Source of the DNA: Chlorobiaceae bacterium
Lineage (GTDB): Bacteria > Bacteroidota > Ignavibacteria > Ignavibacteriales > Ignavibacteriaceae
Direction: 5' to 3'
Assembly (NCBI GenBank): GCA_013824085.1
Contig: PNNF01000005.1
Coordinates: 1-64,000, forward strand
Length of the DNA: 64,000 nt
Shown: positions 51,343 to 61,983 of the stretch, piece after piece
How positions within the stretch are numbered: the stretch's first letter is position 1
Layout: each line of letters opens with the position of its first letter
Translations under genes and position numbers: made by a program
Notes under the pieces: model-generated
What the model was told of the DNA's origin: nothing
Seen by the model: the letters and a program-made list of their open reading frames with translations, nothing else
The model's database searches: none

Positions 51343-52989
51343 ATGGTTAGATTCCTTACTTTTTCGTTTCTACTACTTCTCTCTTTCTCTCAAATGATGG
51401 CTCAAACACAACGCTTTACTAGAAGCGCGCAAATACCTACTTGGAATTTTGAAAGAGGTGGTTTCGGTGGCGTTATTGCAGGCGTTGATTTTGATAAAGA
51501 TCGAAGACCAGAAATTTATGTTTGCAATACTAATATGGTTGACAGACCGTTAGAGTTGATTCCGAGATTATATAAATTTGAATTGAGTGGAACAACTTGG
51601 CAAAGAGTTTGGTCAGTCGAGTCTGATATTCCAGCTCAGAATACTTGGCCTGCGCTAACTTGGGGTGACATGGACAACGATACCAAACCTGAAATTTTTT
51701 GGGGACCGGTTAATTATCTAAATGCTGTCACGAATCCAAATCCTGCAAGAATTTTAGTTTATGAATATCCCGGTGATGGCACTGACAATATGGGCGTCAA
51801 CGATGGCTTTGGTGGATTTTTACCAAACGCAAAATTTGCAATGACTACAACCAATATGTTTGAGCTTAGACCAATAAAATGGTTTGTTCAAAATGTTGAT
51901 GCAGATACTAGACCTGAATTAATTTTTGCTGATAGAAGAGGCGGAGCTGACTCAATTCGTTATAATTTTGGAATTGTTCAAGCAAGCAATATTCCTGACA
52001 ACGGAAATGCTTCTGAAGTTTGGACTGTTAAAGAACATGGCTTAAATAAACCCGGAATGGCTGGCTCTGGAAGTAAATGGGATTTAGCAATTCTAAATAA
52101 TATTATATATTTCTTTGACAACGGAGGAAGATTATTTCCTGTCCGACACAATGTAAACGTTTGGCAATACTTACCATCGCAAGGCGGACTAGCAGGCGGA
52201 CGTGGTTCTTTCAAAGGTTCTGTAGTTGCTGACATTGACAAAGATGCAACTCAAGAAATTGTTGTTGGTTCTTGGTTAGATCCTGCTGTTTATGTTTTAA
52301 GAAGAAGTGGCGATACGCTTCGTTCGTTTATGATTGCTGACTTAAGATCACTTGGAGCAAGAAGGCTAAATGGTGCTGCATCTGGCGACTTAGATAATGA
52401 TGGAAATATTGATTTTGTTTTCGGTACGAGATTTGTAACTGATAGTGTTAGAAATAATCTTGTTGTTAGAGTTGAATATCAAGGTGGCGATATTACAAGC
52501 CCTTCAAGCTATATTTCATCTGTGATTGATTCATTGCTTCTTCCACTCGGAGGAGATTTGGACGTTATAACAATTGCAAATGTTGATGGCGATCCAGCAG
52601 GTGAAGTTATTTATACTCAAGGTTATTCAAGAGGTAATCCTACTGATTCAGTTTCAGCGTTAGTAGTACTTGATCTTCAATTTACTCCTGTGAGTGTTGA
52701 GCGAGAAGATTCACAAATTCCTTCAACAATTTATCTCGAACAAAATTATCCAAATCCTTTTAACCCAAGCACAAATATTAAGTTTGGTTTAGATCAAGAA
52801 GCTCGTGTTGATTTAAGAGTGTTTGATATTCTCGGAAGGGAAGTTGCAGTATTAATTAATAATCAGAATTTTTCTGCAGGGAATTATACCTCTGAGTTTA
52901 ATGCTGAAAATCTCGCAAGTGGAATTTATATTTATTCACTTAAAGCAGATAATAAAACTATAACTAAGAAGATGCATTTGCTGAAGTAA
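51343..52989 (+). CDS. FG-GAP repeat protein with T9SS type A sorting domain
   Basis: 548 residues with a signal peptide (about 1-20, LLLSFSQMMAQ). At least six FG-GAP/VCBS-type units follow, each with an Asp-rich calcium-like loop (DFDKDRRPEIY, DMDNDTKPEIF, DLDNDGNIDFV). The C-terminal 85 residues are a classic T9SS domain: NYPNPFNPST, VFDILGREV, SGIYIYSLKA. It should cross the outer membrane by type IX secretion. ATG at 51343 is set by GGAGG upstream, not the earlier ATG at 51301. Confidence 0.93.
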   Translation: MVRFLTFSFLLLLSFSQMMAQTQRFTRSAQIPTWNFERGGFGGVIAGVDFDKDRRPEIYVCNTNMVDRPLELIPRLYKFELSGTTWQRVWSVESDIPAQNTWPALTWGDMDNDTKPEIFWGPVNYLNAVTNPNPARILVYEYPGDGTDNMGVNDGFGGFLPNAKFAMTTTNMFELRPIKWFVQNVDADTRPELIFADRRGGADSIRYNFGIVQASNIPDNGNASEVWTVKEHGLNKPGMAGSGSKWDLAILNNIIYFFDNGGRLFPVRHNVNVWQYLPSQGGLAGGRGSFKGSVVADIDKDATQEIVVGSWLDPAVYVLRRSGDTLRSFMIADLRSLGARRLNGAASGDLDNDGNIDFVFGTRFVTDSVRNNLVVRVEYQGGDITSPSSYISSVIDSLLLPLGGDLDVITIANVDGDPAGEVIYTQGYSRGNPTDSVSALVVLDLQFTPVSVEREDSQIPSTIYLEQNYPNPFNPSTNIKFGLDQEARVDLRVFDILGREVAVLINNQNFSAGNYTSEFNAENLASGIYIYSLKADNKTITKKMHLLK

Positions 52990-53005
52990 TCAGAAGAATT
53001 TCAAT

Positions 53006-53057
53006 TGATGGTTGTTTATTACCAATGAAAAATTTTTCAAGTTATAAACAACCGTCA
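53006..53057. other. Long two-tier hairpin between T9SS cargo and TonB receptor
   Basis: TGATGGTTGTTTAT at 53006-53019 pairs over 14 bp (one wobble) with ATAAACAACCGTCA at 53044-53057. Inside lies a perfect palindrome TGAAAAATTTTTCA at 53026-53039. No T run follows, so it is not a standard terminator. It may be an RNA processing or stability element. Confidence 0.5.
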
Positions 53058-53115
53058 TTCTGTTCTGATTTTCCGACATAAAAAATTAATATTTAATTTG
53101 CTATCCGAGGTGAAC

Positions 53116-55839
53116 ATGAAAAAGAATCTACTTTTTATTCTATTTTTGCTCGCAATATTTTTTTCACTCCCTAATTTTGTATTCTCTCAGACGGGAAAAA
53201 TATCAGGCAAAATTACAGACGAAGCGACCAATGAAGATCTGATTGGCGTTAGTGTTCTTGTTGAAGGAACATATCTTGGGGCTGCAACCAATGTTGATGG
53301 AACTTTTACAATCCTTAACATAAATCCCGGGACTTATAACCTTCTAATTTCTGCAGTTGGTTTTCAGAAAAAGAAAATTACTAATGTAAGAGTAGCAACT
53401 AACTTTACTACAAGAATAGATGCTCAACTAGTTTCTGATGCAATTGGTCTCGAAGAAGTTGTGGTAGAAGCCGAAAGACCTTTAATCAGAAAAGATCTTA
53501 CTTCTTCAAGAACAGTTATGGACGATTCACAAATTGAAGCACTTCCAGTTGAAAGTATTGATCAGATTCTCTCATTGCAAGCGGGTATAACAAAAGGTGC
53601 AAGCGGTGAACTTCATATACGCGGCGGTCGTTCTACAGAAATCGCGTTTAATGTGAATGGAGTTTCGGCTGTTAATCCTTTCGATTTTTCTCGCTCTGTA
53701 CAAATATCTACTAATGCAATAAAAGAGTTATCAGTTGTTAGCGGAACGTTTAATGCTGAATATGGCGATGCACTCAGCGGAGTTGTAAATACTGTTACAA
53801 AAGAAGGTGGAAAAAAATATAAAGGCACAGTTTCATATTACACTGGTGATTATTTCACTTCAAATAAAGATGTATTTTTTAATATCAATGATATTAATCC
53901 GATAAATAATCAAGTAATCGAAGGAACATTTGGCGGACCTTTTCCATTCTCAGATCAAAAAGTTACTTTCTTTTTTTCAGGACGCTATAACAATGATCAG
54001 GGCTATTTATATGGTCAGCGACAACATACGATTTATGATTCAGTCTATCGTAATGTGAATAATCCAAATGACATTAGATTATCTATGACGGGTGACAATG
54101 CGATAGTTTCGCTCAACCCAAGTGAAGATATTACGTCAACTGCAAAATTTACTTACACTCCAATTCCTGTTGTAAAAATTAATTATGATCTTATCTATTC
54201 TCAATCAGATTTTAGAACTTATAACCACGAATTAAAATATAATCCTGATGCGAATTATAATAGATACGAATGGGGTCTTATTAATTCATTAGAATTGCGA
54301 CACGCTTTAAGTGGAACAACTTTTTATAATTTAAGTGGTGCATTCAGCGTTTACGATTTTAAGAGATATTTATTCCCGATGCTTGATTCTTCTGGTAATG
54401 CAGTTTCGTTCAGGCCTGGTATGGATTTGTCAAATCTTATTATTGATAATCGTTATCAGCCCGCACATAAAAATGTGAAAGTTTCTACATATACTTTTTC
54501 TTCAGGTGGAACTTTGAATGAACATTTTTATCAACGCTCATACACAACTGAATTAAAATTTGATATCACTTCTCAAATTACTTCTCAGCACGAAGTAAAA
54601 TTTGGAATGAGATTTAAATCAGACCAAATGGATTTTCATAATTTTAGTATTTTAAGAGATACTATTACATACAGAACACCAAAAATTTTAGGACCTGAAA
54701 CCCTCTCTCAAGATTTGTATTCAAGAGAACCAATTCAATTTTCTGCATACATTCAAGATAAGATGGAATTTGAAACGATGATTATTAATGCGGGTTTGAG
54801 ATTCGATTATTTCGATTCGAGAGCATTGTCAGCGCCAAATATTTTTGAGCCAACCGCAAATCTAATTGATGCTGAAGCTAAATCTACTTTTAGTCCACGC
54901 TTAGGAATTTCATTCCCAATTACAGACCGAGGAATAATTCATTTTTCTTATGGACATTTCTATCAATTGCCACCATACCGATTTTTATACACGAATCCAA
55001 ATTTTGAATCATTCGGTGCAACACCAACTTATGGAAATGCGAATTTAAATCCAGAAAAAAATGTTACGTATGAAATGGGATTGCAACAACAGCTATCAGA
55101 CAATATTGCTATGAATATTACGGGCTTCTATAAAGACGTTAGAGATTTACTTGCACTGCAACGTTTGAGAGCAAGCAGCAGTGTTACTTATTATAAATAT
55201 GTAAATAAAGATTACGGAAATATCAAAGGATTAACTTTCTCTTTCAACAAACGAAAAGGAAGTAATGATCTTTTTGGTGCGTCTGTTGATTATACATTTC
55301 AAGTAGCTGAAGGAAATGAAACTGGAGCAGATGCCTTCTTTTTAGATATTGCTTCAGGCAGACAAAGTGAAAAAACTCCCGTCCCATTAAATTGGGATCA
55401 ACGTCATACACTAAACGGTGTTGTAACTATTGGTACTAGTGACGATTGGTTTGTAACACTTGTTGGAACTATTGGTTCTGGTTTACCTTACTCTCCCGAA
55501 TTGTTTGAGCGACAAATATTTTTATCTCCGAACAGTGGTAGAAAGCCGATGCAAACAAATGTCAATCTCTTCTTTGAAAAATCTTATGATGTGTTTGATG
55601 CAGTCTTTACAGTCTTCTTAAAGGTCTTCAATCTTTTCGATGCAAAGAATGAAGCGTTTGTTTTTGATGATACAGGTCGTGCAACATACACACTCGAAGA
55701 AACTAAAGGTGGTGCGCAAGAGACAAATAATATTGCGGCGAGAGTTCCTGGAGTAAAAACAGCAACTGAATATTTTATTCGACCACAATATTTTACAGCA
55801 CCACGCGAAATCAGAATCGGTTTTTCTTTTGAATATTAA
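53116..55839 (+). CDS. TonB-dependent receptor with carboxypeptidase-like regulatory domain
   Basis: 907 residues. After the signal peptide comes a carboxypeptidase-D-like domain (GKISGKITDEATNEDLIGVS, about 25-110), a plug with LHIRGGRSTEIAFNVNG and EYGDALSGVVN, and a large barrel ending IRIGFSFEY. The layout is SusC-like, but no SusD partner is present; the two genes after it take that place. The ligand is unknown. ATG at 53116 is preferred because GAGGTG lies upstream. Confidence 0.92.
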   Translation: MKKNLLFILFLLAIFFSLPNFVFSQTGKISGKITDEATNEDLIGVSVLVEGTYLGAATNVDGTFTILNINPGTYNLLISAVGFQKKKITNVRVATNFTTRIDAQLVSDAIGLEEVVVEAERPLIRKDLTSSRTVMDDSQIEALPVESIDQILSLQAGITKGASGELHIRGGRSTEIAFNVNGVSAVNPFDFSRSVQISTNAIKELSVVSGTFNAEYGDALSGVVNTVTKEGGKKYKGTVSYYTGDYFTSNKDVFFNINDINPINNQVIEGTFGGPFPFSDQKVTFFFSGRYNNDQGYLYGQRQHTIYDSVYRNVNNPNDIRLSMTGDNAIVSLNPSEDITSTAKFTYTPIPVVKINYDLIYSQSDFRTYNHELKYNPDANYNRYEWGLINSLELRHALSGTTFYNLSGAFSVYDFKRYLFPMLDSSGNAVSFRPGMDLSNLIIDNRYQPAHKNVKVSTYTFSSGGTLNEHFYQRSYTTELKFDITSQITSQHEVKFGMRFKSDQMDFHNFSILRDTITYRTPKILGPETLSQDLYSREPIQFSAYIQDKMEFETMIINAGLRFDYFDSRALSAPNIFEPTANLIDAEAKSTFSPRLGISFPITDRGIIHFSYGHFYQLPPYRFLYTNPNFESFGATPTYGNANLNPEKNVTYEMGLQQQLSDNIAMNITGFYKDVRDLLALQRLRASSSVTYYKYVNKDYGNIKGLTFSFNKRKGSNDLFGASVDYTFQVAEGNETGADAFFLDIASGRQSEKTPVPLNWDQRHTLNGVVTIGTSDDWFVTLVGTIGSGLPYSPELFERQIFLSPNSGRKPMQTNVNLFFEKSYDVFDAVFTVFLKVFNLFDAKNEAFVFDDTGRATYTLEETKGGAQETNNIAARVPGVKTATEYFIRPQYFTAPREIRIGFSFEY

Positions 55840-55856
55840 AGTTTAAGGAGCAAATG

Positions 55857-58800
55857 ATGTCATTAATAAAAAAATACTTTCTTTTTTGTTTTTCAATAAT
55901 TCTAATCTTAAATATTTCTGATTTGTTCGCACAGTCGAACGATGTAAAAGAAAGAAGAGCAAGAGAACATCAAACTGTAATTGATTATATGAATCAAAGA
56001 ATAAATTCTTCTCTTCCATTACAGAACAATTCGTCAGATATTCATAAATATTCTTTGAGAGAAAAGTTTACAAAACCTTCTGCTGAAACAGACAGAAAAA
56101 GATATTTGATGAATGGAAATAATATTTTGGTTGAGCTTTGGAATTATGGTGGAATTGGACCAGGCAGACCCGGAGCAGAATTAAGGGAACTACTTGCATT
56201 AGTTTGGAAAGACGCTCCATACATTTTTCAATTCTCGCCCATAGTTGGTGCAGCCGTTCCAAGTGCTGACAATCCTAATCAAAAATTATTTATCGTTACT
56301 GACGGACTTTTTGATTATGATGGATTCAGAGATGAAGATCCCGCAACAGGTTTTAGATGGACTTGGCAACCACTTCCCGGCTATGCAGATCCTAATCAAG
56401 ATTTCATGGCTTCCAATCCCGCATTTGATTCAGACAGAGATGGAAAACCAGATTCTTGGCCTCGTGATTGGTACAACTCAACTTTAGGACAATATGTTTG
56501 GCCCGGCTATTTGGTGCAAGGTGAAAATAATGCAGACTTGGAAGTTTTCTGGGCGAAGGATGATAGAGACAATCGTGAATTTAGATATTTCCCTTTTACA
56601 AATGATTCGTTGCGAAGAGGACTTGGAGTTCAGATTGATGGAAGAGCATTTCAGTGGAGCAATTCGCTCGCTGCAAATACGCTCTTCATAGTTTGGACAA
56701 TTACGAATGTTAGTGATAAAGATTTAGACACTGTATTTTTTGGAATCTATGGCGATCCAGATGTTGGCGGAAGAGACAACAAAGATGATAATGGATTTTT
56801 CATTCCTCCGTATGGCGATGCCGTTAGAAATATTCCTCCGTATGCGAGAAGTATGGTTTATTTTTGGGATCCAGATATGAGAGGTGATCTTGGTCGTCCT
56901 TTAGGTTTCTTAGGTTGTAAATTTCTTGAAAGTCCAGGCAATCCGAACAACGGAATTGATGATGATGGCGATGGAATGATTGACGAAAGACAAGACGATG
57001 GAATTGATAATGACCGCGACTGGAATATTGATACTGATGATCTCGGCAGAGATGGAATTGCAAACACTGCTGATATCGGTGAAGGAGATGGAATCCCAAC
57101 TGCTGGAAATCGACTTGCTGATGGAAGACCTGACCCGTTGAATCCGGGCGAACCGAATTTTGAATATACTGATCTTGATGAAGCTGATCAAATTGGATTG
57201 ACAAGTTTTAATAGTTGGACGTGGAGTTCAGCCAATGCCATCAGGCATGATGAGTTAGTTTGGAATAGAAATATTCCCGGAAATTTTGGAGATATTTCGA
57301 ATAATACTGATATCGTTTTCACTTTTGGTTCGGGATATATCTCACTTAAAAAAGGTGAGTCAAAAAGAATTTCAATGGCATTTTTGTTCGGAGATAATTT
57401 AAACGATCTATTAGTTACAGCAGAAACCGTTCAAGATATTTATAACAAAAATTATCGATTCTTCAGACCTCCAAAACTTCCAAAAGTTGAAGCAGTTGCG
57501 GGCGATAAAAAAGTAACTTTGTATTGGGATTCTGGTGCTGAAGAAAGTATCGACCCAATTACAGGAAAAGATTTTGAAGGATATGTTATTTATAGAAGTA
57601 CGCGTCCCGACTTTGCTGATATCCAAAAAATAACTGATGGAAGAGCATCAACATTTTTGCACGAACCATTAAGAGACGTAATGGGATTTGATGCAAAGTG
57701 GGATTTGATAAATGCTTGGAAAGGTTACCACCCTGTCTCTTATCAAGGCAGAGGAGTAAAATATTATCTTGGCGATAACTCAGGATTGAGAAGAAGTTTT
57801 GTCGATTCGAACAATGTTTTGAATGGTCAAACTTATTACTACGCAGTTGTTGCTTATGATCATGGCGACTCTTTGGGAATTCCTCCATCTGAAACAACAA
57901 AGAAAATTTCTCTTGACCCAATTACATCGCAATTAATTTTTGATGATAATACGGTTAGTGTAATTCCTGGCCCAAGAGCCGCGGGCTATATCACTCCAAC
58001 CATTGGAAACACAAGCGTCAATCAAGTTGGTGGCTTTGCAAATGGTGATGTCAATTTCCAAATTTTAAATGATCTTGAAGTTAGAGATGAATCATACACT
58101 TTAAGTTTTAGTGATAGAAAAATATTAGAGGACACAGTAATTCTTCAGAAAAATTATTCTGTTATTGGAACTGAAATAATAAATGAAAAAATAAAATTGT
58201 TTGATTCGAAGTATGCAAATCTCTCTAAAGAAAATATTATTAAAGACCAAAGACTTGTCGTCAAAGATTTATCTGGAAAAATTTTTAGAGATACTATCGA
58301 CTACGTAATGAATTTATTAAAAGGACAAATTCGCAGAAGCAACAATAGTACAATCCCAAATAATAGCGAAGTAAATATTAGTTACGGTTATTATTCAGTC
58401 TATCAAAGCACTGCGTTAAAAGCAGAAGACTCGAATCCAGTTTTCGATGGAATAAAAGTTACAGTCTATGATCACACTCTTCTCGAATTTGATTCCGAAA
58501 GATCTAAGTGGTCACGTCCGGATCTTAACATTCCTGTAAATGTTGCTTTTTCATCAATTGGAGTTGCAGCAAGAAAGAAATTTTTTCCGGGAGATTATAT
58601 TATAACTTTTTCTTCATCAAATATTGACTCGGCAAAAAAACGGAGTGGCGCTGCATTGATAAACATTCCTGTTAAATATAAAGTTGAAGAAGTATCGACG
58701 GGCATCGCAAGAAGAGTATGGACATTGCTCGAAGAGAGAGTCATTAATGATTCTGCTTGGTCACGTGGCGATGAAATGATTTTATTTCAACCAGGCGCAT

Positions 58801-59303
58801 CTGGCGTAGGAACTGATACTCTAACTTGGGCATTGACTTGGAACAGAATGACTGCGGGTGATTCTGTGATGCCAAAAACAGGCGACGCATTTTTATTCTA
58901 TTCAAAAAGACCTTTTACGTCAATTGATAAATTTACACTAGCTACAGAGAGTGGAGCGATTGATAGATCATTAGCGAGCTCGAGGTTGGATAATATTTAT
59001 GTAGTTCCAAATCCTTATGTTGGTGCAAATGTTTTAGAACCAGCAAACAGATTGCCAAATCAAAATAGAGGAGAGCGAAGAATTTATTTTGAAAATCTTC
59101 CGACTAAATGTACGATCAGAATTTTTACAATTAGTGGAGAACTTGTTACAACATTAGAACACGAGTCGGGCTTTGATAATGGACGCGCCTTTTGGAATTT
59201 GTTGAATCGCGATGGCTTCAGTGTTGCGTATGGTGTTTATCTCGCACACATTGATGCTCCTGAGGTTGGCGAGAAGACAATTAAATTTGCAATAATTAAG
59301 TAG
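55857..59303 (+). CDS. Large secreted protein with calcium-type repeats and T9SS/FlgD-like C-terminus
   Basis: 1148 residues with a signal peptide ending near FAQ (25-27). Around 360-430 is a dense Asp-rich stretch (DDDGDGMID, DNDRDWNID) like thrombospondin type 3 calcium loops. A fibronectin-like region follows (KVTLYWDSGAEES, GYVIYRSTRP). The last 110 residues (VVPNPYVGAN, RIFTISGELV, GVYLAHIDAP) form a FlgD/T9SS-like end. Of two adjacent ATGs, 55857 has better spacing from AAGGAG. It lies between the TonB receptor and the PorV-like gene. The function is unknown. Confidence 0.85.
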   Translation: MSLIKKYFLFCFSIILILNISDLFAQSNDVKERRAREHQTVIDYMNQRINSSLPLQNNSSDIHKYSLREKFTKPSAETDRKRYLMNGNNILVELWNYGGIGPGRPGAELRELLALVWKDAPYIFQFSPIVGAAVPSADNPNQKLFIVTDGLFDYDGFRDEDPATGFRWTWQPLPGYADPNQDFMASNPAFDSDRDGKPDSWPRDWYNSTLGQYVWPGYLVQGENNADLEVFWAKDDRDNREFRYFPFTNDSLRRGLGVQIDGRAFQWSNSLAANTLFIVWTITNVSDKDLDTVFFGIYGDPDVGGRDNKDDNGFFIPPYGDAVRNIPPYARSMVYFWDPDMRGDLGRPLGFLGCKFLESPGNPNNGIDDDGDGMIDERQDDGIDNDRDWNIDTDDLGRDGIANTADIGEGDGIPTAGNRLADGRPDPLNPGEPNFEYTDLDEADQIGLTSFNSWTWSSANAIRHDELVWNRNIPGNFGDISNNTDIVFTFGSGYISLKKGESKRISMAFLFGDNLNDLLVTAETVQDIYNKNYRFFRPPKLPKVEAVAGDKKVTLYWDSGAEESIDPITGKDFEGYVIYRSTRPDFADIQKITDGRASTFLHEPLRDVMGFDAKWDLINAWKGYHPVSYQGRGVKYYLGDNSGLRRSFVDSNNVLNGQTYYYAVVAYDHGDSLGIPPSETTKKISLDPITSQLIFDDNTVSVIPGPRAAGYITPTIGNTSVNQVGGFANGDVNFQILNDLEVRDESYTLSFSDRKILEDTVILQKNYSVIGTEIINEKIKLFDSKYANLSKENIIKDQRLVVKDLSGKIFRDTIDYVMNLLKGQIRRSNNSTIPNNSEVNISYGYYSVYQSTALKAEDSNPVFDGIKVTVYDHTLLEFDSERSKWSRPDLNIPVNVAFSSIGVAARKKFFPGDYIITFSSSNIDSAKKRSGAALINIPVKYKVEEVSTGIARRVWTLLEERVINDSAWSRGDEMILFQPGASGVGTDTLTWALTWNRMTAGDSVMPKTGDAFLFYSKRPFTSIDKFTLATESGAIDRSLASSRLDNIYVVPNPYVGANVLEPANRLPNQNRGERRIYFENLPTKCTIRIFTISGELVTTLEHESGFDNGRAFWNLLNRDGFSVAYGVYLAHIDAPEVGEKTIKFAIIK

Positions 59304-59320
59304 AAGGCAAAGAGGTTTTT

Positions 59321-60334
59321 ATGAAAACAATAAAATTAGTTTTTACTCTTCTTTTTTCATTTTGTGTAATTGTTGAATCGTTTCCGCAAACATTGAAGAC
59401 GGGAACAACAGCAGCACAAATGCTAAAGTTTAATGTCGGACCAAGAGCGATTGGATTGGGTGGTGCCTTTACATCTATTGCAAATGATGTTTCGGCAATG
59501 TATTGGAATCCGAGTGGCACTGCAAACATTCAATCAAATGAAGTTTTCTTTAATCACTCTTCACTCTTTTTAGATCTAAGACATAATTATGCTGCAGTTG
59601 CAAGTACAATCTCAGACGTCGGAACATTTGGAGCTTTCGTTTCAGTCCTTACAATGGATGAAATGATGGTTAGAACTGTCGAGCGGCCCGAAGGCACGGG
59701 AGAGTTGTTCAGTGCGGGTACGATTGTGATGGGTGTAAATTTTTCTAAATATTTGATTGAAAATTTTGCAATTGGTTTTAACTTAAAATATATCAGTGAA
59801 TCAATTTGGAATATGAATGCAACCGGCTTTGCAATTGATATCGGAACGATGTATAAAATTCCAATATTAAATGAGCTAAGAATTGCTTCAAGTATTTCTA
59901 ACTTTGGTACTAAGATGAGTTTGCAAGGAAGAGATGCGACAATCATTTATAACTCGGGTGCAGGCGGTGGTAACTTTGTAAATGCAGACATTGAGATGGG
60001 AGAATTTGATCTTCCATTAATTTTTAGATTCGGAATTTCTGCTGATATCATCAAAGATGAAACATCACGACTAACAACTGCAATAGATGCAATTCATCCC
60101 AACGATCATACTGAATATGTAAATTCGGGAATTGAATATTCATGGAATGAATCAATATTTTTGCGGGGAGGATACAATTCATTATTTGAAAAAGATTCCG
60201 AAAAAGGATTAACATTTGGATTTGGTTTGCAGTATAGATTATTTGAATTAACAAAAATAAAAATTGATTACGCATTTCAAGAATTCGGAAGATTAAAAAA
60301 TATTCACTACTTCTCGGTGGGTATGATATTTTAA
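59321..60334 (+). CDS. PorV/PorQ-family outer-membrane protein
   Basis: 337 residues with a signal peptide. The sequence after it (AAQMLKFNVGPRAIGLGGAF, DVSAMYWNPSG) is the PorV/PorQ mark, followed by a FadL-like barrel ending FSVGMIF. In T9SS, PorV shuttles cargo from the translocon to the attachment complex. This copy ends a cluster of two T9SS-type secreted proteins and a TonB receptor and may be a dedicated paralogue. A terminator follows. Confidence 0.9.
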   Translation: MKTIKLVFTLLFSFCVIVESFPQTLKTGTTAAQMLKFNVGPRAIGLGGAFTSIANDVSAMYWNPSGTANIQSNEVFFNHSSLFLDLRHNYAAVASTISDVGTFGAFVSVLTMDEMMVRTVERPEGTGELFSAGTIVMGVNFSKYLIENFAIGFNLKYISESIWNMNATGFAIDIGTMYKIPILNELRIASSISNFGTKMSLQGRDATIIYNSGAGGGNFVNADIEMGEFDLPLIFRFGISADIIKDETSRLTTAIDAIHPNDHTEYVNSGIEYSWNESIFLRGGYNSLFEKDSEKGLTFGFGLQYRLFELTKIKIDYAFQEFGRLKNIHYFSVGMIF

Positions 60335-60371
60335 GAAAATAATTCCTTAGCGAATTTTCATTATTAAATTC

Positions 60372-60404
60372 AAGGACTCCAAAAATTTGGAGTCCTTTTT
60401 TTTT
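60372..60404 (+). terminator. Rho-independent terminator after the PorV-like gene
   Basis: A 12-bp stem AAGGACTCCAAA / TTTGGAGTCCTT with a 2-nt centre, followed by a long T run. The remaining 180 bp to sthA shows nothing I can support. Confidence 0.92.
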
Positions 60405-60585
60405 GAGATAAAAAAATTATAATGTATAGAATTGATGAACTTAAGAGAGCCCAGACTTATTAAATGAACTCCAATAAAAATTTTCGCTTTTAAAAATTAA
60501 ATCAATATTTTTTGCAGAAAAAAGATAATCAGAGTGATCAACTGAGTATCTAAAAAAAAATAACTCAACAAAAATTTTCTAAAAT

Positions 60586-61962
60586 CTACTTAAACATTTT
60601 CACTCTGTTAATTCCATTCAATGCAGCAACTCTGTATGCTTCCGCCATTGTTGGGTAGTTAAATGTTGTGTTGATGAAATACATTAATGAATTATTCGGT
60701 TTGGGTTGTGCCATTATCGCCTGACCAATGTGAATAATTTCGGATGCTTCATTTCCAAAACAGTGAATGCCGAGAATTTCTAATGTCTCACGATGAAATA
60801 ATATTTTTAGCATACCAACAGTTCGACCAGTTATTTGTGCACGCGCAAGATGTTTGAAAAACGAATGCCCAACTTCATATGGAATTTTTTGTTCAGTCAA
60901 TTCTCGTTCAGTTAATCCGACAGAGCTAATTTCAGGAATTGTATAAATACCGGTAGGAATAAAATTTATTAAATGAGCTTCACACTCACCTGTTACTGCG
61001 TGAGAAGCTGCAAATCGTCCTTGATCGTAAGCCGCGCTTGCAAGCGAAGGAAATCCCACTACATCTCCAACAGAATAAATATTTTTCTTTTCAGTCTGAA
61101 AATTTTCATTAACAAGTATTGAACCTCGTTGATTTATTTTTATTCCAAGTTTTTCTAATCCGATATTTTGCGAGTTTCCTGTTCTCCCCTCAGCCCAAAG
61201 AATGTAATCACTGCGAATTATTTTATTAGATTTCAGATGAAGATTAACGCCTGTGTCATCAGCTTCAACTTTGGAGTACTCCTCATTGTGTCTAATCAAA
61301 ACACCATTCTCGCGTAGATGATACGAGAGCGCATCAATAATTTCGTCGTCTAAAAATGATAATAATTTATCACGAGTATTTATCAAATTAACTTTTATTT
61401 TTAATCCTCTAAATATTGACGCATACTCACAACCTAAAACTCCCGCACCATAAATTGTAATTGAACGAGGATTGTCTTTTAATTCCAAAAGTGTATCGCT
61501 ATCTAAAATTCGAGGATGAGTAAAGTCAATATTGGTGGGGTGATACGGTCTTGAGCCTACGGCCACAATAAATTTTTCGGCACTGAATTCTTCTTCACCG
61601 CCGTGTGTCATTTTAATTTTTAATTTATTTTCAGAAATGAATTCAGCTTTCCCATCAATAATATCAACTAAATTTCGATCATAAAAACTTTTTCTCAATT
61701 CATACTGCTTGTGAATTACGCGTTCAGCATCCTTCAACAATGTTTGAAAACTTGAATCACGAATATTACCATTTTCGTAAAGTATCTGACTTGCGTGTCT
61801 AAGTGCTTTGCTTGGAATTGTTCCTCGATGCGTACAACTACCGCCAATCATAGAGAACTCATCAGCGATAGCAGTTCTCTTTTTTTCTTTTACTGACTTC
61901 ATCGCAGCGCCTTCTCCACCAGGTCCGCTTCCGATAACAATTATATCATAATCGAATTTCAT
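60586..61962 (-). CDS. sthA: Soluble pyridine nucleotide transhydrogenase (Si-specific)
   Basis: Moves hydride between NADPH and NAD to balance the cofactor pools. 458 residues: FAD site [10 protein letters not shown] at 11-20, a second nucleotide site [11 protein letters not shown], and the dimerisation domain ending HIGQAI. The redox centre reads GGSCTHRGT with only Cys43; Thr48 replaces the second Cys of lipoamide dehydrogenase, which is diagnostic for SthA. It is divergent from the amidase gene. Confidence 0.93.
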   Translation of the reverse strand: MKFDYDIIVIGSGPGGEGAAMKSVKEKKRTAIADEFSMIGGSCTHRGTIPSKALRHASQILYENGNIRDSSFQTLLKDAERVIHKQYELRKSFYDRNLVDIIDGKAEFISENKLKIKMTHGGEEEFSAEKFIVAVGSRPYHPTNIDFTHPRILDSDTLLELKDNPRSITIYGAGVLGCEYASIFRGLKIKVNLINTRDKLLSFLDDEIIDALSYHLRENGVLIRHNEEYSKVEADDTGVNLHLKSNKIIRSDYILWAEGRTGNSQNIGLEKLGIKINQRGSILVNENFQTEKKNIYSVGDVVGFPSLASAAYDQGRFAASHAVTGECEAHLINFIPTGIYTIPEISSVGLTERELTEQKIPYEVGHSFFKHLARAQITGRTVGMLKILFHRETLEILGIHCFGNEASEIIHIGQAIMAQPKPNNSLMYFINTTFNYPTMAEAYRVAALNGINRVKMFK

Positions 61963-61983
61963 TATTTAGCCCTATTTTTACTA

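Noticed and set aside
53006-53057. Rho-independent terminator
   Set aside because: There is no T run after either arm; kept as a structural element only.
56824-57204. Open frames on the minus strand inside the 1148-residue protein
   Set aside because: They mirror the Asp-rich calcium repeats and have no ribosome-binding site or family resemblance.
60586-61962. Dihydrolipoamide dehydrogenase
   Set aside because: The redox motif has Thr48 in place of the second cysteine, and no 2-oxoacid dehydrogenase genes are nearby; this fits SthA.
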